This document shows, one piece after another, positions 1 through 8,695 of a stretch of 64,000 bases of DNA (position 1 is the stretch's first letter; each line of letters starts with the position of its first letter). A program made the position numbers and the translations under genes. The stretch is from Sphingobium trunci (GTDB lineage Bacteria > Pseudomonadota > Alphaproteobacteria > Sphingomonadales > Sphingomonadaceae): assembly GCF_022664535.1 (NCBI RefSeq), contig NZ_JAKUJY010000006.1, positions 141,428 through 205,427 of the forward strand, written 5' to 3'. Below the pieces are notes generated by a model that did not search any database, was not told where the DNA came from, and saw nothing but the letters and a program-made list of their open reading frames with translations.

Positions 1-90
1 CCATGCTGGCCATCGATCCCGCCATTTTCCGGCCTCACCTGCGGCGGCGTTAATCCTGCAGAGGCAGGATATCTGAATGACTGGACGGCG

Positions 91-126
91 AAGGAGCAGC
101 CCGTTCCGCAGAACCGGCTGCTCCTT
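91..126 (-). terminator. Hairpin downstream of ahpF
   Basis: An 11-bp perfect stem (91-101 pairs with 116-126) with a 14-nt loop lies 13 bases beyond the ahpF stop codon. No long U tract follows on the minus strand, so termination strength is uncertain. The rest of positions 1-138 shows no gene. Confidence 0.5.
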
Positions 127-138
127 TCCGGCATTCCA

Positions 139-1737
139 TCAGGCCGCCTGTTGCGCGCTGTCCTCCGTGGCGGGCAGCCGGATGAGATAGTCGAAGGCCG
201 AAAGCGCCGCCGTCGAGCCCGCGCCCATGGCGATCACGATCTGCTTGTAGGGCACTGTCGTGCAATCGCCTGCCGCGAAGATACCCGGCTGGCTGGTTTC
301 GCCGCGCGCATCGATCTCGATCTCGCCGCGCGGGGAGAGGGCGATCGCGTCCTTCAGCCATTCGGTGTTCGGGACCAGGCCGATCTGGACGAAAATCCCC
401 TCCAGTTCGATGTCATGCTCCGTGCCGTGGTTGCGATCCTTGTAGCTGAGGCCGGTGACGCGTTCGCCATTGCCTTTCACCCTGGTCGTGAGCGCCGAGG
501 TGATGATCTTTACATTGGGCAGGCTGGCGAGCTTGCGCTGCAACACCGCGTCGGCGCGAAGCTGGCTGTCGAATTCGATCAGCGTCACATGGGCGACGAT
601 CCCGGCAAGGTCGATAGCCGCCTCGACGCCGCTATTGCCGCCGCCGATGACCGCCACACGCTTGCCCTTGAACAGCGGACCATCGCAGTGCGGGCAGTAG
701 GCGACGCCCTTGTTGCGATAATCCTCTTCGCCCGGTACGCCCATCTGCCGCCAGCGCGCGCCGGTGGAGAGGATGACGGTGCGGCCCTTCAGCGAGGCGC
801 CATTGTCCAGCACGACCTCATGATAGCCGCCTTCGCTCCTCGCGGGGATCAGCTTCGCGGCTTTCTGAAGGTTCATGATCTCGACGTCATAATCCTTCAC
901 ATGGGCTTCGAGGGCGGAGGCGAGCTTGGGGCCTTCGGTACGGCTGACGGAGATGAAATTCTCGATATCCATCGTGTCCAGCACCTGACCGCCGAAACGC
1001 TCCGCCGCGACGCCGGTACGGATGCCCTTGCGCGCCGCATAGATCGCCGCTGCCGCGCCGGCCGGGCCACCGCCGACCACCAGCACCTCGAACGGATCCT
1101 GCGCCCTCATCTTCTCGGCCGCGCGAACCGCCGCACCGCTGTCGATTTTCGCGACGATCTGTTCCAGCTCCATGCGGCCACTGGCAAAGGGCTGGCCGTT
1201 CAGGAAGACGGTGGGGACAGCCATGACCTTGCGGGCATCGACCTCTTCCTTGAACAGCGCGCCGTCAATGGCGGTATGGCTGATACGGGGGTTCAGCACG
1301 GCCATCAGATTGAGCGCCTGCACCACGTCGGGGCAGTTCTGGCAGGACAGCGAGAAATAGGTTTCGAAAGTGAAATCGCCGTCGATATCCTTGATTTGCT
1401 GGATCAGGTCCTGCGCCGCCTTGGAGGGATGACCGCCGACCTGGAGCAGCGCCAGCACCAGCGAGGTGAATTCATGCCCCATCGGGATCCCTGCGAAGGT
1501 CACGCCGATGTCGGTGCCCGCGCGGCGGATCATGAAGCTGGGCTTGCGCGCGTCATGACCGGCGAGGACCAGCGACACCTTGTCCGACAGCTCGGCAATC
1601 TCCGTCAGCAGGCCTTCGAGTTCGCGGGATTTCGCGCCATCGTCCAGCGAAGCCACCAGCTCGATCGGCTGGGTGATGTTCGCCATATAGGCCTTGAGCT
1701 GGCCCTTGAGATTTGCGTCCAACATATTGTTCTCCAT
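139..1737 (-). CDS. ahpF: Alkyl hydroperoxide reductase subunit F
   Basis: FAD-dependent NAD(P)H:peroxiredoxin oxidoreductase of 532 residues that re-reduces AhpC in the cytoplasm. The N-terminal thioredoxin-like half carries the redox pair C132-x-x-C135 (SCQNC). An FAD dinucleotide fold follows ([12 protein letters not shown], about 220-231), then the thioredoxin-reductase-type pair CPHC at 348-351 and the second FAD motif near FAAGDC. The length is slightly above the usual ~520. Methionine 5 (1725) is an alternative start. ahpF lies 148 bases downstream of ahpC on the same strand, with a strong hairpin between them, which suggests lower expression than ahpC. Confidence 0.97.
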   Translation of the reverse strand: MENNMLDANLKGQLKAYMANITQPIELVASLDDGAKSRELEGLLTEIAELSDKVSLVLAGHDARKPSFMIRRAGTDIGVTFAGIPMGHEFTSLVLALLQVGGHPSKAAQDLIQQIKDIDGDFTFETYFSLSCQNCPDVVQALNLMAVLNPRISHTAIDGALFKEEVDARKVMAVPTVFLNGQPFASGRMELEQIVAKIDSGAAVRAAEKMRAQDPFEVLVVGGGPAGAAAAIYAARKGIRTGVAAERFGGQVLDTMDIENFISVSRTEGPKLASALEAHVKDYDVEIMNLQKAAKLIPARSEGGYHEVVLDNGASLKGRTVILSTGARWRQMGVPGEEDYRNKGVAYCPHCDGPLFKGKRVAVIGGGNSGVEAAIDLAGIVAHVTLIEFDSQLRADAVLQRKLASLPNVKIITSALTTRVKGNGERVTGLSYKDRNHGTEHDIELEGIFVQIGLVPNTEWLKDAIALSPRGEIEIDARGETSQPGIFAAGDCTTVPYKQIVIAMGAGSTAALSAFDYLIRLPATEDSAQQAA

Positions 1738-1830
1738 GGGTTGGGCGCGCCGATCCGGGGCACGCGGCTATCCGATCGCCGGAGCAGCAGCCAGCGTTCG
1801 AAGATAGCGATGATTTCGTGATATAAAAGC

Positions 1831-1868
1831 CCGCCGGGCCGGGGAGTTTTCTCGACCCGGCCCGGCGG
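1831..1868 (-). terminator. Terminator or attenuator between ahpC and ahpF
   Basis: A 13-bp perfect GC-rich stem (1831-1843 with 1856-1868) around a 12-nt loop is followed on the minus strand by GCTTTTATAT. This is a good intrinsic terminator shape just after the ahpC stop and before ahpF. Partial readthrough would give more ahpC than ahpF message. Confidence 0.8.
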
Positions 1869-1885
1869 AGCGCCGTTTCAGGTCT

Positions 1886-2449
1886 TTAGATCTTGCCGAC
1901 CAGGTCGAGCGACGGCGCCAGGGTGGCTTCGCCTTCTTCCCACTTGGCCGGGCAGACTTCGCCGGGGTTGGCGGCGACATATTGCGCAGCCTTGACCTTG
2001 CGGAGAAGTTCGGTCGCGTTGCGGCCGACGCCTTCCGACGTGATTTCCATGAACTGGATCACGCCTTCGGGATCGACCAGGAAGGTGGCGCGGTCAGCCA
2101 GCCCGACGCCCGGGCGCATCACGTCGAAATTGTTGGTCAGAGTGCCCGACTGGTCGCCCAGCATGAAATAGTTGATCTTGCTGATGGCGGGCGAGGTGTC
2201 GTGCCAGGCCTTGTGGCTGAAATGCGTGTCGGTCGAAACCGAATATACCTCGACGTTCATTTTCTGCAGCGTGGGGTAGATGTCGGCCAGATCCTCCAGC
2301 TCCGTCGGGCAGACGAAGGTGAAATCGGCGGGATAGAAGAAGAAGACGGCCCACTTGCCCTTCACATCGGCATCGGTGACGTCGACGAACTTGCCTTCCT
2401 TGTACGCGGTGGCCTTGAACGGCTTGATGGTCGTGTTGATAAGAGCCAT
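1886..2449 (-). CDS. ahpC: Peroxiredoxin, alkyl hydroperoxide reductase subunit C
   Basis: Typical 2-Cys peroxiredoxin of 187 residues that reduces H2O2 and organic hydroperoxides. The peroxidatic cysteine is C47 in DFTFVCPTE, and the resolving cysteine is near the C-terminus in GEVCPAKW. The length matches enterobacterial AhpC. A purine-rich Shine-Dalgarno (AAAAAGGA) precedes the ATG at 2449. It is recycled by AhpF encoded downstream. Peroxide control (OxyR) is expected for the family, but no oxyR gene is adjacent and I could not define an OxyR box. Confidence 0.98.
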   Translation of the reverse strand: MALINTTIKPFKATAYKEGKFVDVTDADVKGKWAVFFFYPADFTFVCPTELEDLADIYPTLQKMNVEVYSVSTDTHFSHKAWHDTSPAISKINYFMLGDQSGTLTNNFDVMRPGVGLADRATFLVDPEGVIQFMEITSEGVGRNATELLRKVKAAQYVAANPGEVCPAKWEEGEATLAPSLDLVGKI

Positions 2450-2524
2450 GGGCTTTCCAGTTCCTTTTTGGAGGTTTGCTGTGTGCCCGGTCTAGGTAGG
2501 GGACTTGGCCGCCCAGGTGAAATT

Positions 2525-2555
2525 GGTTTTCTTGGAAGTGTTGATTGAGAAAACC
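2525..2555. promoter_or_regulatory. Inverted repeat upstream of ahpC
   Basis: Perfect 8-bp arms GGTTTTCT and AGAAAACC are separated by 15 bases, between the TetR-family gene stop (2570) and the ahpC start (2449). The AT-rich structure could be an operator for ahpC or a weak terminator of the upstream regulator gene; the sequence does not decide. Confidence 0.4.
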
Positions 2556-2569
2556 GATCACGACCTACC

Positions 2570-3232
2570 TTATTGATCGACCGAACCATCTCTCGGCTTT
2601 TGCAGCACATAGTTCATGGCTTCCTCGATCATGCCCAGCGCTTCGTCGATCGTGAAGGTGGAGGAATCGAGGCAAAGCTCCAGCCAGAGGCCGTCGATCA
2701 TGGCGGTCAGGCCGATCGCGGCGATACGGGCGGCGGGGCGCGGTATCTGGGGCGCGGCTTCGCGCAGCAGCACTTCCATGCGTTCGCGCCCGCCACCATA
2801 GGTCTGGGCGTGGGTGGCAGCGATGGCGGGGTTGGTCTTGTTGAGGCTCCAGAAGGAAATCCAGGTCGCCAGCAGGTTCGGGTCCAGGACCGGCGGCTGG
2901 AAATTGGATCGCAGATAGGCCCAGAGACGGGCGCGGGGATCAGGGCCGGCATCCGCAACAGCCTGTTCCATGGCCGCAGCGACCTTCTCGCCGACATCGC
3001 GGTAGGTGGCGAGGATGAGAGCATCGACACCGTCGAAATAATGGGTGAGGAGACCTGCCGATACCCCGGCATAGGCGCAGATCGCGCGCACGGACGTACC
3101 GCCTGCCCCCTTTTCGGCGAGGCAGCGCGCGGTGGCCTCGATCAACGCCTGTTTCCTGACATCGGGCGATTCCCGGACAAATCGCGCCCGCTGCTGCGTC
3201 TTGGCCGCCTGAATGGCTGAATTCTGCTCCAT
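2570..3232 (-). CDS. TetR family regulator, BetI-like
   Basis: DNA-binding repressor of 220 residues. The N-terminal TetR helix-turn-helix spans about residues 28-75, with the typical GGTSVRAICAYAGVSAGLLTHYF stretch spread over 45-66. The C-terminal ligand domain resembles BetI (WISFWSLN, IDGLWLELCLD). No bet genes for choline oxidation lie nearby, so the BetI label describes the domain and not the target. It is read toward ahpC, 120 bases upstream of it, and diverges from a lipoprotein gene. Its target could be either neighbour or a distant gene. Confidence 0.85.
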   Translation of the reverse strand: MEQNSAIQAAKTQQRARFVRESPDVRKQALIEATARCLAEKGAGGTSVRAICAYAGVSAGLLTHYFDGVDALILATYRDVGEKVAAAMEQAVADAGPDPRARLWAYLRSNFQPPVLDPNLLATWISFWSLNKTNPAIAATHAQTYGGGRERMEVLLREAAPQIPRPAARIAAIGLTAMIDGLWLELCLDSSTFTIDEALGMIEEAMNYVLQKPRDGSVDQ

Positions 3233-3357
3233 CTTTCTTCCCCACCGCTATCCTGCTCTCTGCCGGACCGGCTGACAAGCGGTCCGTCCCCTGCGCAAAG
3301 AAGGATCGAAGCGTCGCGTTCAACCGTTTGACGTCATCAATGCAAGAAGGAACTTCT

Positions 3358-3828
3358 ATGGGTAGCAGCAAGATTGCCTATGCCGTCCTGCCTGCTCTGC
3401 TGGCGGGCGCTTCGCTGGGCGGATGCGGGAAAAGTGTCGATAACGGATCGACCGGCAACAACGCCGCGCAATCATCCGCCGTCGAGGCGATCGAGGAGCC
3501 GGATGCGGTGAATGCCCCAACTCATGAAGCCGCCCGCTTGCCAACCGACGACTGGGCCGGGCGCTGGACCGGCCCGGAGGGATTGTTTCTGGACATTCAG
3601 CCGTCGCCTGACGGGCAGCCAGGCCATTATGCGATCACGAACAAGGATAATCTCGACCGGCAGGGCGATTATGACGGCGTGGCGGACGGGAGCACCATCC
3701 GGTTCGTGCGCGATGGAAAGGACCTCGCCATTCGGCCGGGCAAGGGCGTGGAAACGGGTTTCAAATATCTGGCTGGAAAGTCGGACTGCCTGATCCTGGT
3801 GCCTGGCAAGGAGGGGTATTGCCGCTGA
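3358..3828 (+). CDS. Predicted lipoprotein of unknown function
   Basis: A 156-residue protein. The chosen ATG at 3358 has AAGAAGGAA eight bases upstream and gives a clean lipoprotein signal (MGSSKIAYAVLPALLAGAS followed by the lipobox LGGC), so it is probably lipid-anchored at the inner or outer membrane. The mature part has a low-complexity N-terminal linker, then a compact domain with DDWAGRWTGPEG and two cysteines near the end (SDCLILVPGKEGYCR) that may form a disulphide. I do not recognise the family. It diverges from the TetR gene. Confidence 0.75.
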   Translation: MGSSKIAYAVLPALLAGASLGGCGKSVDNGSTGNNAAQSSAVEAIEEPDAVNAPTHEAARLPTDDWAGRWTGPEGLFLDIQPSPDGQPGHYAITNKDNLDRQGDYDGVADGSTIRFVRDGKDLAIRPGKGVETGFKYLAGKSDCLILVPGKEGYCR

Positions 3829-4000
3829 CCGGCCTTTCCCTGCGCGACGATTGCTGTTCAAGGCAGCCGGAAAACGAGAGTTTACAAGAGCTTCCATTCG
3901 AGTGGCGTATCGGGACGGTGCAAGGCCGCTGCGGTGCCGGAACCGGTCCGCGTCACTGCGCATTGTTGCTGCGGGTGGCGTAGAGACGAGGAGGATTTAC

Positions 4001-4240
4001 ATGGCGGATTATCAGGAGCGTCCGGCGACGACCACGGTCATCGAAAAGCGTGGCGGCGGCGGCACGACGATAGCCATTCTCTTGCTGGTCGTGGTGGTGG
4101 CAATCGCCGCATTCTTCCTGATCAGCAGTCAGACGCGCAAGGACAGCGCCGTTGAAGGCGCGGCCAGCCAGGTGGGCCAGGCGGCGAGCGACGTGGGTGA
4201 CGCGGCGAAGGACGCGGCCGGGTCGGTCAAGGAACAATAA
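4001..4240 (+). CDS. Small single-pass membrane protein with amphipathic tail
   Basis: A 79-residue protein starting at the ATG at 4001, behind a strong GAGGAGGA ribosome binding site. It has a short charged N-terminus, one transmembrane helix (about 23-42, TIAILLLVVVVAIAAFFLIS), and a C-terminal Ala/Asp/Gly/Lys-rich segment (AASDVGDAAKDAAGSVKEQ). That tail would form an amphipathic, LEA-like or apolipoprotein-like helix. Similar tails occur in small stress proteins, and a related composition is seen in the lipoprotein at 60728. Function unknown. A hairpin terminator follows. Confidence 0.75.
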   Translation: MADYQERPATTTVIEKRGGGGTTIAILLLVVVVAIAAFFLISSQTRKDSAVEGAASQVGQAASDVGDAAKDAAGSVKEQ

Positions 4241-4275
4241 CCGGCTCTGTTGTCCCAACAGCATGATGTCACAAA

Positions 4276-4304
4276 AAAGGGCGCCCCGCGAAGGAGCGCC
4301 CTTT
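4276..4304. terminator. Bidirectional intrinsic terminator
   Basis: Perfect 9-bp stem AAAGGGCGC / GCGCCCTTT (4276-4284, 4296-4304), flanked by A-rich sequence on the left and T-rich on the right. It sits between the convergent genes ending at 4240 and 4342 and can serve both. Confidence 0.85.
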
Positions 4305-4341
4305 CTGAATCGGCCTGCCGCTGACGGCTCGACCGAAATTT

Positions 4342-4869
4342 TCAGCCTTCAACCTTGGCGTGCTTGGGTGCCGCCTCGTTGAGGATGCGCAGGATCTTCT
4401 TGAGCGCGCTCGGCTCGTCCGTCTCTTCCATAGCGGCGAGTTCGCGCGCCAGGCGGCTGGAAGCCGCTTCGAAGATCTGGCGCTCGGAATAGCTCTGCTC
4501 CGGCTGGTCGTCAGCGCGGAACAGGTCGCGGGTCACCTCGGCGATCGACACCAGGTCGCCCGAATTGATCTTCGCTTCATATTCCTGGGCACGGCGCGAC
4601 CACATGGTGCGCTTCACCTTGGGCTTGCCCTTGAGCGTTTCGACCGCTTCCTCCAGCGTCTTGTTGGAGGACAGCTTGCGCATGCCGACGCCTTCGGCCT
4701 TGTTCGTGGGCACGCGGAGCGTCATGCGCTCCTTTTCGAAACGAAGGACATAGAGCTCCAGCTCCATGCCCGCTATCTGCTCCTTTTGCAGCTCTATGAC
4801 GCGGCCAACGCCATGCTTGGGGTAAACAACATAATCACCAACGTCAAAGGACAGCGCCTTGGCAGCCAT
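4342..4869 (-). CDS. carD: CarD family transcriptional regulator
   Basis: RNA polymerase-binding regulator of 175 residues that stabilises open promoter complexes. The N-terminal CdnL/TRCF RNAP-interaction domain is visible (DVGDYVVYPKHGVGRV, then ELYVLRFEKERMTLRVPTNK). The C-terminal helical domain includes MWSRRAQEYEAKI and SYSERQIFEAASSRLARELA. The start at 4869 is chosen because the domain begins immediately after it and AAAGG lies seven bases upstream; an ATG at 4884 is in frame but poorly placed. It is monocistronic by spacing and is followed by the bidirectional terminator. Confidence 0.95.
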   Translation of the reverse strand: MAAKALSFDVGDYVVYPKHGVGRVIELQKEQIAGMELELYVLRFEKERMTLRVPTNKAEGVGMRKLSSNKTLEEAVETLKGKPKVKRTMWSRRAQEYEAKINSGDLVSIAEVTRDLFRADDQPEQSYSERQIFEAASSRLARELAAMEETDEPSALKKILRILNEAAPKHAKVEG

Positions 4870-5040
4870 TTGAAACCTTTCCATGTCTTCGGGGGGAGCG
4901 GTGGCATTCGCGTTGCAAGTGCGAAGGTGCACAAGCCGGGGGAAGCGGCGCCACCATCATTACATCAGGCATTTATCTCCGTAGCGGACGCGACCAAGTC
5001 CACCTGTTGGCGCATATTTAGCAGATTCGTAACAAAATAG

Positions 5041-5069
5041 CCACCCCCGGACACAAAATCCGGGAGTGG
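5041..5069 (-). terminator. Intrinsic terminator of fdxA
   Basis: An 11-bp stem with one mismatch (5041-5051 with 5059-5069) is followed on the minus strand by CTATTTTGTT. It lies 57 bases past the fdxA stop. The rest of 4870-5125 shows no further gene. Confidence 0.75.
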
Positions 5070-5125
5070 GCCAGCAAATTAAACGCTACAGATGGTTCAA
5101 GCAGGGGGCGCTGCGGCGCGGGAGA

Positions 5126-5464
5126 TCAGCTGCCGGCGCCGGGTTCAGGCGAGAAGAACTGTTCCAGCTTGTTTTCGACGCCCTTCATTTCATCCGCGTC
5201 GGCCGGCGCTTCGCCCTTGACCGTGATGTTCGGCCATTCGGCAGAGAATTTCGTGTTGAGTTCCAGCCACTTTTCGAGTCCGTTTTCGGTATCGGGCAGG
5301 ATCGCCTCGGCAGGGCATTCAGGCTCGCACACGCCGCAGTCGATGCACTCGTTGGGATTGATGACCAGCATGTTCTCGCCCTCGTAGAAGCAATCCACGG
5401 GGCAAACCTCGACGCAATCCATATATTTGCAGCGGATGCAGTTATCGGTCACGACGTAGGTCAT
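5126..5464 (-). CDS. fdxA: 7Fe ferredoxin (3Fe-4S / 4Fe-4S)
   Basis: Small electron-transfer protein of 112 residues. Cluster cysteines are visible at C9, C12, C17, C21 and C25 and at C40, C43, C46 and C50 ([11 protein letters not shown]). This is the FdxA arrangement, with one 3Fe-4S and one 4Fe-4S cluster. The acidic C-terminal extension (about 60-112) is also typical of the alphaproteobacterial family. Its redox partners are not evident from the neighbourhood. Confidence 0.96.
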   Translation of the reverse strand: MTYVVTDNCIRCKYMDCVEVCPVDCFYEGENMLVINPNECIDCGVCEPECPAEAILPDTENGLEKWLELNTKFSAEWPNITVKGEAPADADEMKGVENKLEQFFSPEPGAGS

Positions 5465-5560
5465 GGGTCAACACTCTTGGAATTGGACAATGGGCGCCCT
5501 GCTATGCGCGGTCGTCCCGAAGGTCAATGAGGATATTATTGTCAGGCTGATTAGGAAGCT

Positions 5561-5857
5561 TCAGGCGCCTACGGTCAGCTCTTCATAGCATGCCTGCGCC
5601 TCGGGGGCGGGGCCGCGGCGATGGGGAAGCTGTGTCACCCGCACCACCCGCACGCCGCTGGGGTGGGGGAAGGTGATGAGGTCGCCCGCCCGCACCGGCG
5701 AGTGCGAGCGTTCGATGCGGCGGCCGTTCAGGCGCATATGCCCGTCCTCCGCCATTTTCTGGGCGACCGAGCGGCTTTTCGCGAGCCGCGCGAACCACAG
5801 ATATTTGTCGATGCGCAGGCTTGGCCCATGAGCCGAAACCACGCCTGCGTCAGCCAT
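5561..5857 (-). CDS. S4-domain RNA-binding protein, Hsp15-like
   Basis: A 98-residue protein with an S4 RNA-binding domain at about 13-60 (LRIDKYLWFARLAKSRSVAQ and LNGRRI), as in the heat-shock protein HslR/Hsp15, which binds stalled 50S subunits. Its start codon overlaps the end of the upstream helicase gene by 8 bases, so the two are almost certainly co-transcribed and translationally coupled. The lack of the longer C-terminal tail of E. coli Hsp15 leaves the exact role open. Confidence 0.85.
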   Translation of the reverse strand: MADAGVVSAHGPSLRIDKYLWFARLAKSRSVAQKMAEDGHMRLNGRRIERSHSPVRAGDLITFPHPSGVRVVRVTQLPHRRGPAPEAQACYEELTVGA

Positions 5858-8543
5858 TGCGGCCCAGCAGTTCGGCTAGACCGGCAAAGGCATGGTTGCC
5901 GGTGGCAGGACCGGCCGTGGCGGTGGCCGGGCGTTGCGGTCTGTCCCGCTCATCCCGGTCGCGCGGTTTGCCATGCGGCTTGCCCTGGGGCGAGGCTCCA
6001 CGCCGCTGGCCCTGTTGCCGACCCTGCTGCTGGTGCGGGCGCGCTTTCTGGCGGCCGCGGAAGGCCCAGTTGGGGCCGCCCTCTTCGGGCGCTTCGACGG
6101 GACGGAAACCGGCGAGGCGCATCAATTGCAGAAAGGCTTCTTCGGAAAGGCCGAGCGACACGATCTGCGGGCTTTGCGCGGTGAAGGCTTCGTTCTTGGC
6201 GATGGTTTCATGCGCGGTGCGGGCCATGCGTTCGGCCATGTCGATGCGTAGCATCTGTTCGCCAAAGCCGCGGAAGCCGGCAATGCGCGCACCCATCTGC
6301 TCGGGCTTCTCGCCTGCAGGGATCAGGGTGAGGCCGGGGCTGGGCAGGGGAAGGCAGGGCTTGCCCAGGCGCGCGGCGAGCAAGGCGGCGCGCCAGCGGG
6401 CGGAGCCGGGTTTCAGCAGACCGGGATGATAGATGTCGAGCACGCCGATATCAATGCCGGCCCGGCGGAGAAGGTGCCGCTGGTCCTTGTCGAGATGGCC
6501 GAGCGCCGAATCGAGGTCGATGCGGGCGATCACGCCGCCTGCATCGGCGAGTTGGGCGAAGACGGCGCGGACGACGGCAGGGACTTCTGGATCGGATGAG
6601 GAAGCGACCATCTTGGTGAGCGGCAGAAGATGCTTCTCCTTCTGCGCCTCGAACCAGCTCGCAAGGCGGGCCGTCACCTGCTTCTGCACATCCTGACCCA
6701 GGGCCAGAAGCGCGCGATCCAGCCGGATTTCGGGGTTCAACAGTGCGGAGCCGCCATGCAGCGTGGCCACTGCGTCACCCTTCCAGCTTATGCCGGGGGC
6801 CTGTCCTGCTTCGTCCATGAGCGCAAAATCAGTATCGGGCGCGCCCAGTAATTCGTCAGCCTTCACTCGCAATATCCTTCCAAGGCGCCGTTCAGCGGCC
6901 GCCAGCAGCATCTTCCTGTCCTGATGCCGGGTAGCGGGATCGACCGAGAAACGAAATCCGTCAAGTCGCCCGATTGTCTCGCCATCGACGCAGACTGTCC
7001 CATCCTGGTCTATATCGACCGGCAGATTGGCCGCGCTCTGCCCGATATCCCTCAGCAGAACCGTGGTGCGGCGGTCCACGAAGCGCTGCGTGAGCGCGGC
7101 ATGGAGCGCATCGGAAAGCTTTTCCTCCAGAGCGCGGGTGCGTTCCGCCATTTCCGCGGGATGGGCCAGCCAGTCGGCCCGGTGGGCAATGTAGGACCAG
7201 GTGCGCGCGGCGGCGATCCGGCCCGAAAGCGTGTCGATATCGCCTTGCACCGAGTCGAGTCGCGCGATCTGTTGGGCGAACCAGTCGCGGGGAATATGGC
7301 CGTTCCCTTCCGACAGGAAGCGCCAGATGCGACCGACCGTGCGGGCGTGATGTTCGGCGCCCAGCTTCTGGAAATCCGGCAGGCCACAGGCGGCCCAGAG
7401 GCGGTCGACCTGGCGCTTGCCCCTGGCGCGTTCGATGACGAACGGATCGTCGGCCAGGCGTTTCAGCACCGCAAGGTCGACCGCCTCCGGCGCGGCGCGC
7501 AGCTCCGGGCGTTCCGGCTTCCGCTCAAGGTCGAAGAGGAGATGGTCGAGCCGGTCGGTGCGGGGGGTGCCGTCGCGCCAGAAAAGCTGCTCGACCGGGG
7601 GGAAGCGGTGAGCCTCGATCGCTTCGATTTCCTCAGGCGTGAAGGCGGCTTCGCCATCTTCATGCCCCAGACTGCCGAAGGTGCCGTCCTTGTGGTGGCG
7701 GCCCGCACGGCCAGCGATCTGCGCCATTTCGCTGACGCTGAGGCGCCGGGTGCGGCGGCCGTCAAATTTGCGCAACGAGGCGAAGGCGACATGCGCGACA
7801 TCCAGGTTCAGCCCCATGCCGATCGCGTCGGTGGCGACCAGATAATCGACCTCTCCGTTCAGGAACATCTGTACCTGTGCGTTTCGGGTGCGGGGGGAGA
7901 GGGCGCCCATCACCACCGCCGCGCCGCCCCGGAAACGGCGGAGCATTTCGGCGACGGCATAGACCTCCTCGGCCGAGAAGGCGACGATGGCGGAGCGCTT
8001 CGGCAGGCGGGAGAGCTTTTTCGCGCCCGCATAGGACAGGGTTGAGAAGCGGGGGCGGCCGATGATCTGGGCGTCGGGGACCAGCGTTTTGACCAACCGG
8101 CTGATGCTGGCCGAACCGAGGATCATCGTTTCCTCCCGACCCCGCGCGCGCAACAGGCGGTCGGTGAAGATATTGCCGCGTTCCGGATCGGCACCGAGTT
8201 GCGCTTCATCGAGCGCAACGAAGGCATGGTCCTTGAGAGCCTCCTGGGCAGGCTCCCGGCTACCCCCGATGGGCATCGATTCCGCCGTGCAAAGAAAATA
8301 ACGGGCGCCCGGCGGGACGATCTTCTCTTCGCCGGTGATGAGCGCGACCTGGTTGGCGCCCTTCATGCCGACCACCCGGTCATAGACTTCGCGCGCCAGC
8401 AGGCGCAGCGGAAAGCCCATCATCCCCGATGAATGGCCGCACATGCGTTCGACGGCGAGGTGGGTCTTGCCGGTATTGGTAGGGCCTAGCACGGCAGTGA
8501 CAGGCGAGCGGGCGAACTGGGCCATGCCCCTCATGTCGGGCAT
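5850..8543 (-). CDS. SUV3/MgpS-like DEAD-type helicase
   Basis: A helicase-related protein of about 897 residues. The Walker A motif GPTNTGKT lies at the extreme N-terminus, followed by ALITGEEKI, a DEAQ box (VALDEAQLG) and helicase C-terminal motifs (ATDAIGMGLN, QIAGRAGRH). This pattern belongs to the mitochondrial-SUV3-like RNA helicases widespread in alphaproteobacteria. The long C-terminal half lacks recognisable motifs and ends in a basic, Gln/Arg-rich tail (RPHQQQGRQQGQRRG) likely to bind RNA. Candidate starts are ATGs at 8543, 8534 and 8525; none has a good ribosome binding site. It overlaps the S4 protein gene, which suggests joint RNA remodelling. Confidence 0.9.
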   Translation of the reverse strand: MPDMRGMAQFARSPVTAVLGPTNTGKTHLAVERMCGHSSGMMGFPLRLLAREVYDRVVGMKGANQVALITGEEKIVPPGARYFLCTAESMPIGGSREPAQEALKDHAFVALDEAQLGADPERGNIFTDRLLRARGREETMILGSASISRLVKTLVPDAQIIGRPRFSTLSYAGAKKLSRLPKRSAIVAFSAEEVYAVAEMLRRFRGGAAVVMGALSPRTRNAQVQMFLNGEVDYLVATDAIGMGLNLDVAHVAFASLRKFDGRRTRRLSVSEMAQIAGRAGRHHKDGTFGSLGHEDGEAAFTPEEIEAIEAHRFPPVEQLFWRDGTPRTDRLDHLLFDLERKPERPELRAAPEAVDLAVLKRLADDPFVIERARGKRQVDRLWAACGLPDFQKLGAEHHARTVGRIWRFLSEGNGHIPRDWFAQQIARLDSVQGDIDTLSGRIAAARTWSYIAHRADWLAHPAEMAERTRALEEKLSDALHAALTQRFVDRRTTVLLRDIGQSAANLPVDIDQDGTVCVDGETIGRLDGFRFSVDPATRHQDRKMLLAAAERRLGRILRVKADELLGAPDTDFALMDEAGQAPGISWKGDAVATLHGGSALLNPEIRLDRALLALGQDVQKQVTARLASWFEAQKEKHLLPLTKMVASSSDPEVPAVVRAVFAQLADAGGVIARIDLDSALGHLDKDQRHLLRRAGIDIGVLDIYHPGLLKPGSARWRAALLAARLGKPCLPLPSPGLTLIPAGEKPEQMGARIAGFRGFGEQMLRIDMAERMARTAHETIAKNEAFTAQSPQIVSLGLSEEAFLQLMRLAGFRPVEAPEEGGPNWAFRGRQKARPHQQQGRQQGQRRGASPQGKPHGKPRDRDERDRPQRPATATAGPATGNHAFAGLAELLGRNG

Positions 8544-8695
8544 GGCCGGACCAAGCACAAGAGGAAAGGACGGGAAATCGGGACGATGTCCCCATGTCGG
8601 GCGCTGGTCCGCCGCGTGGCACAACTGGCCGCAGAAAAAGGGTTAAAAAAGGCGTCTTTATTTGACTTTAACCTTATGCCTTCACAAAATTGCGG

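Noticed and set aside
151..1821. Long plus-strand open frame (556 codons) opposite ahpF
   Set aside because: It is the antisense shadow of a clear ahpF gene. The product is Arg/Gly/Asp-rich without domains, as expected from GC-rich third positions.
3939..3967. Possible EcfG-type promoter (GGAAC with downstream GTT) before the small membrane protein at 4001
   Set aside because: The spacing to GTT is 21 bases instead of the usual 16-17 and the -10 match is poor.
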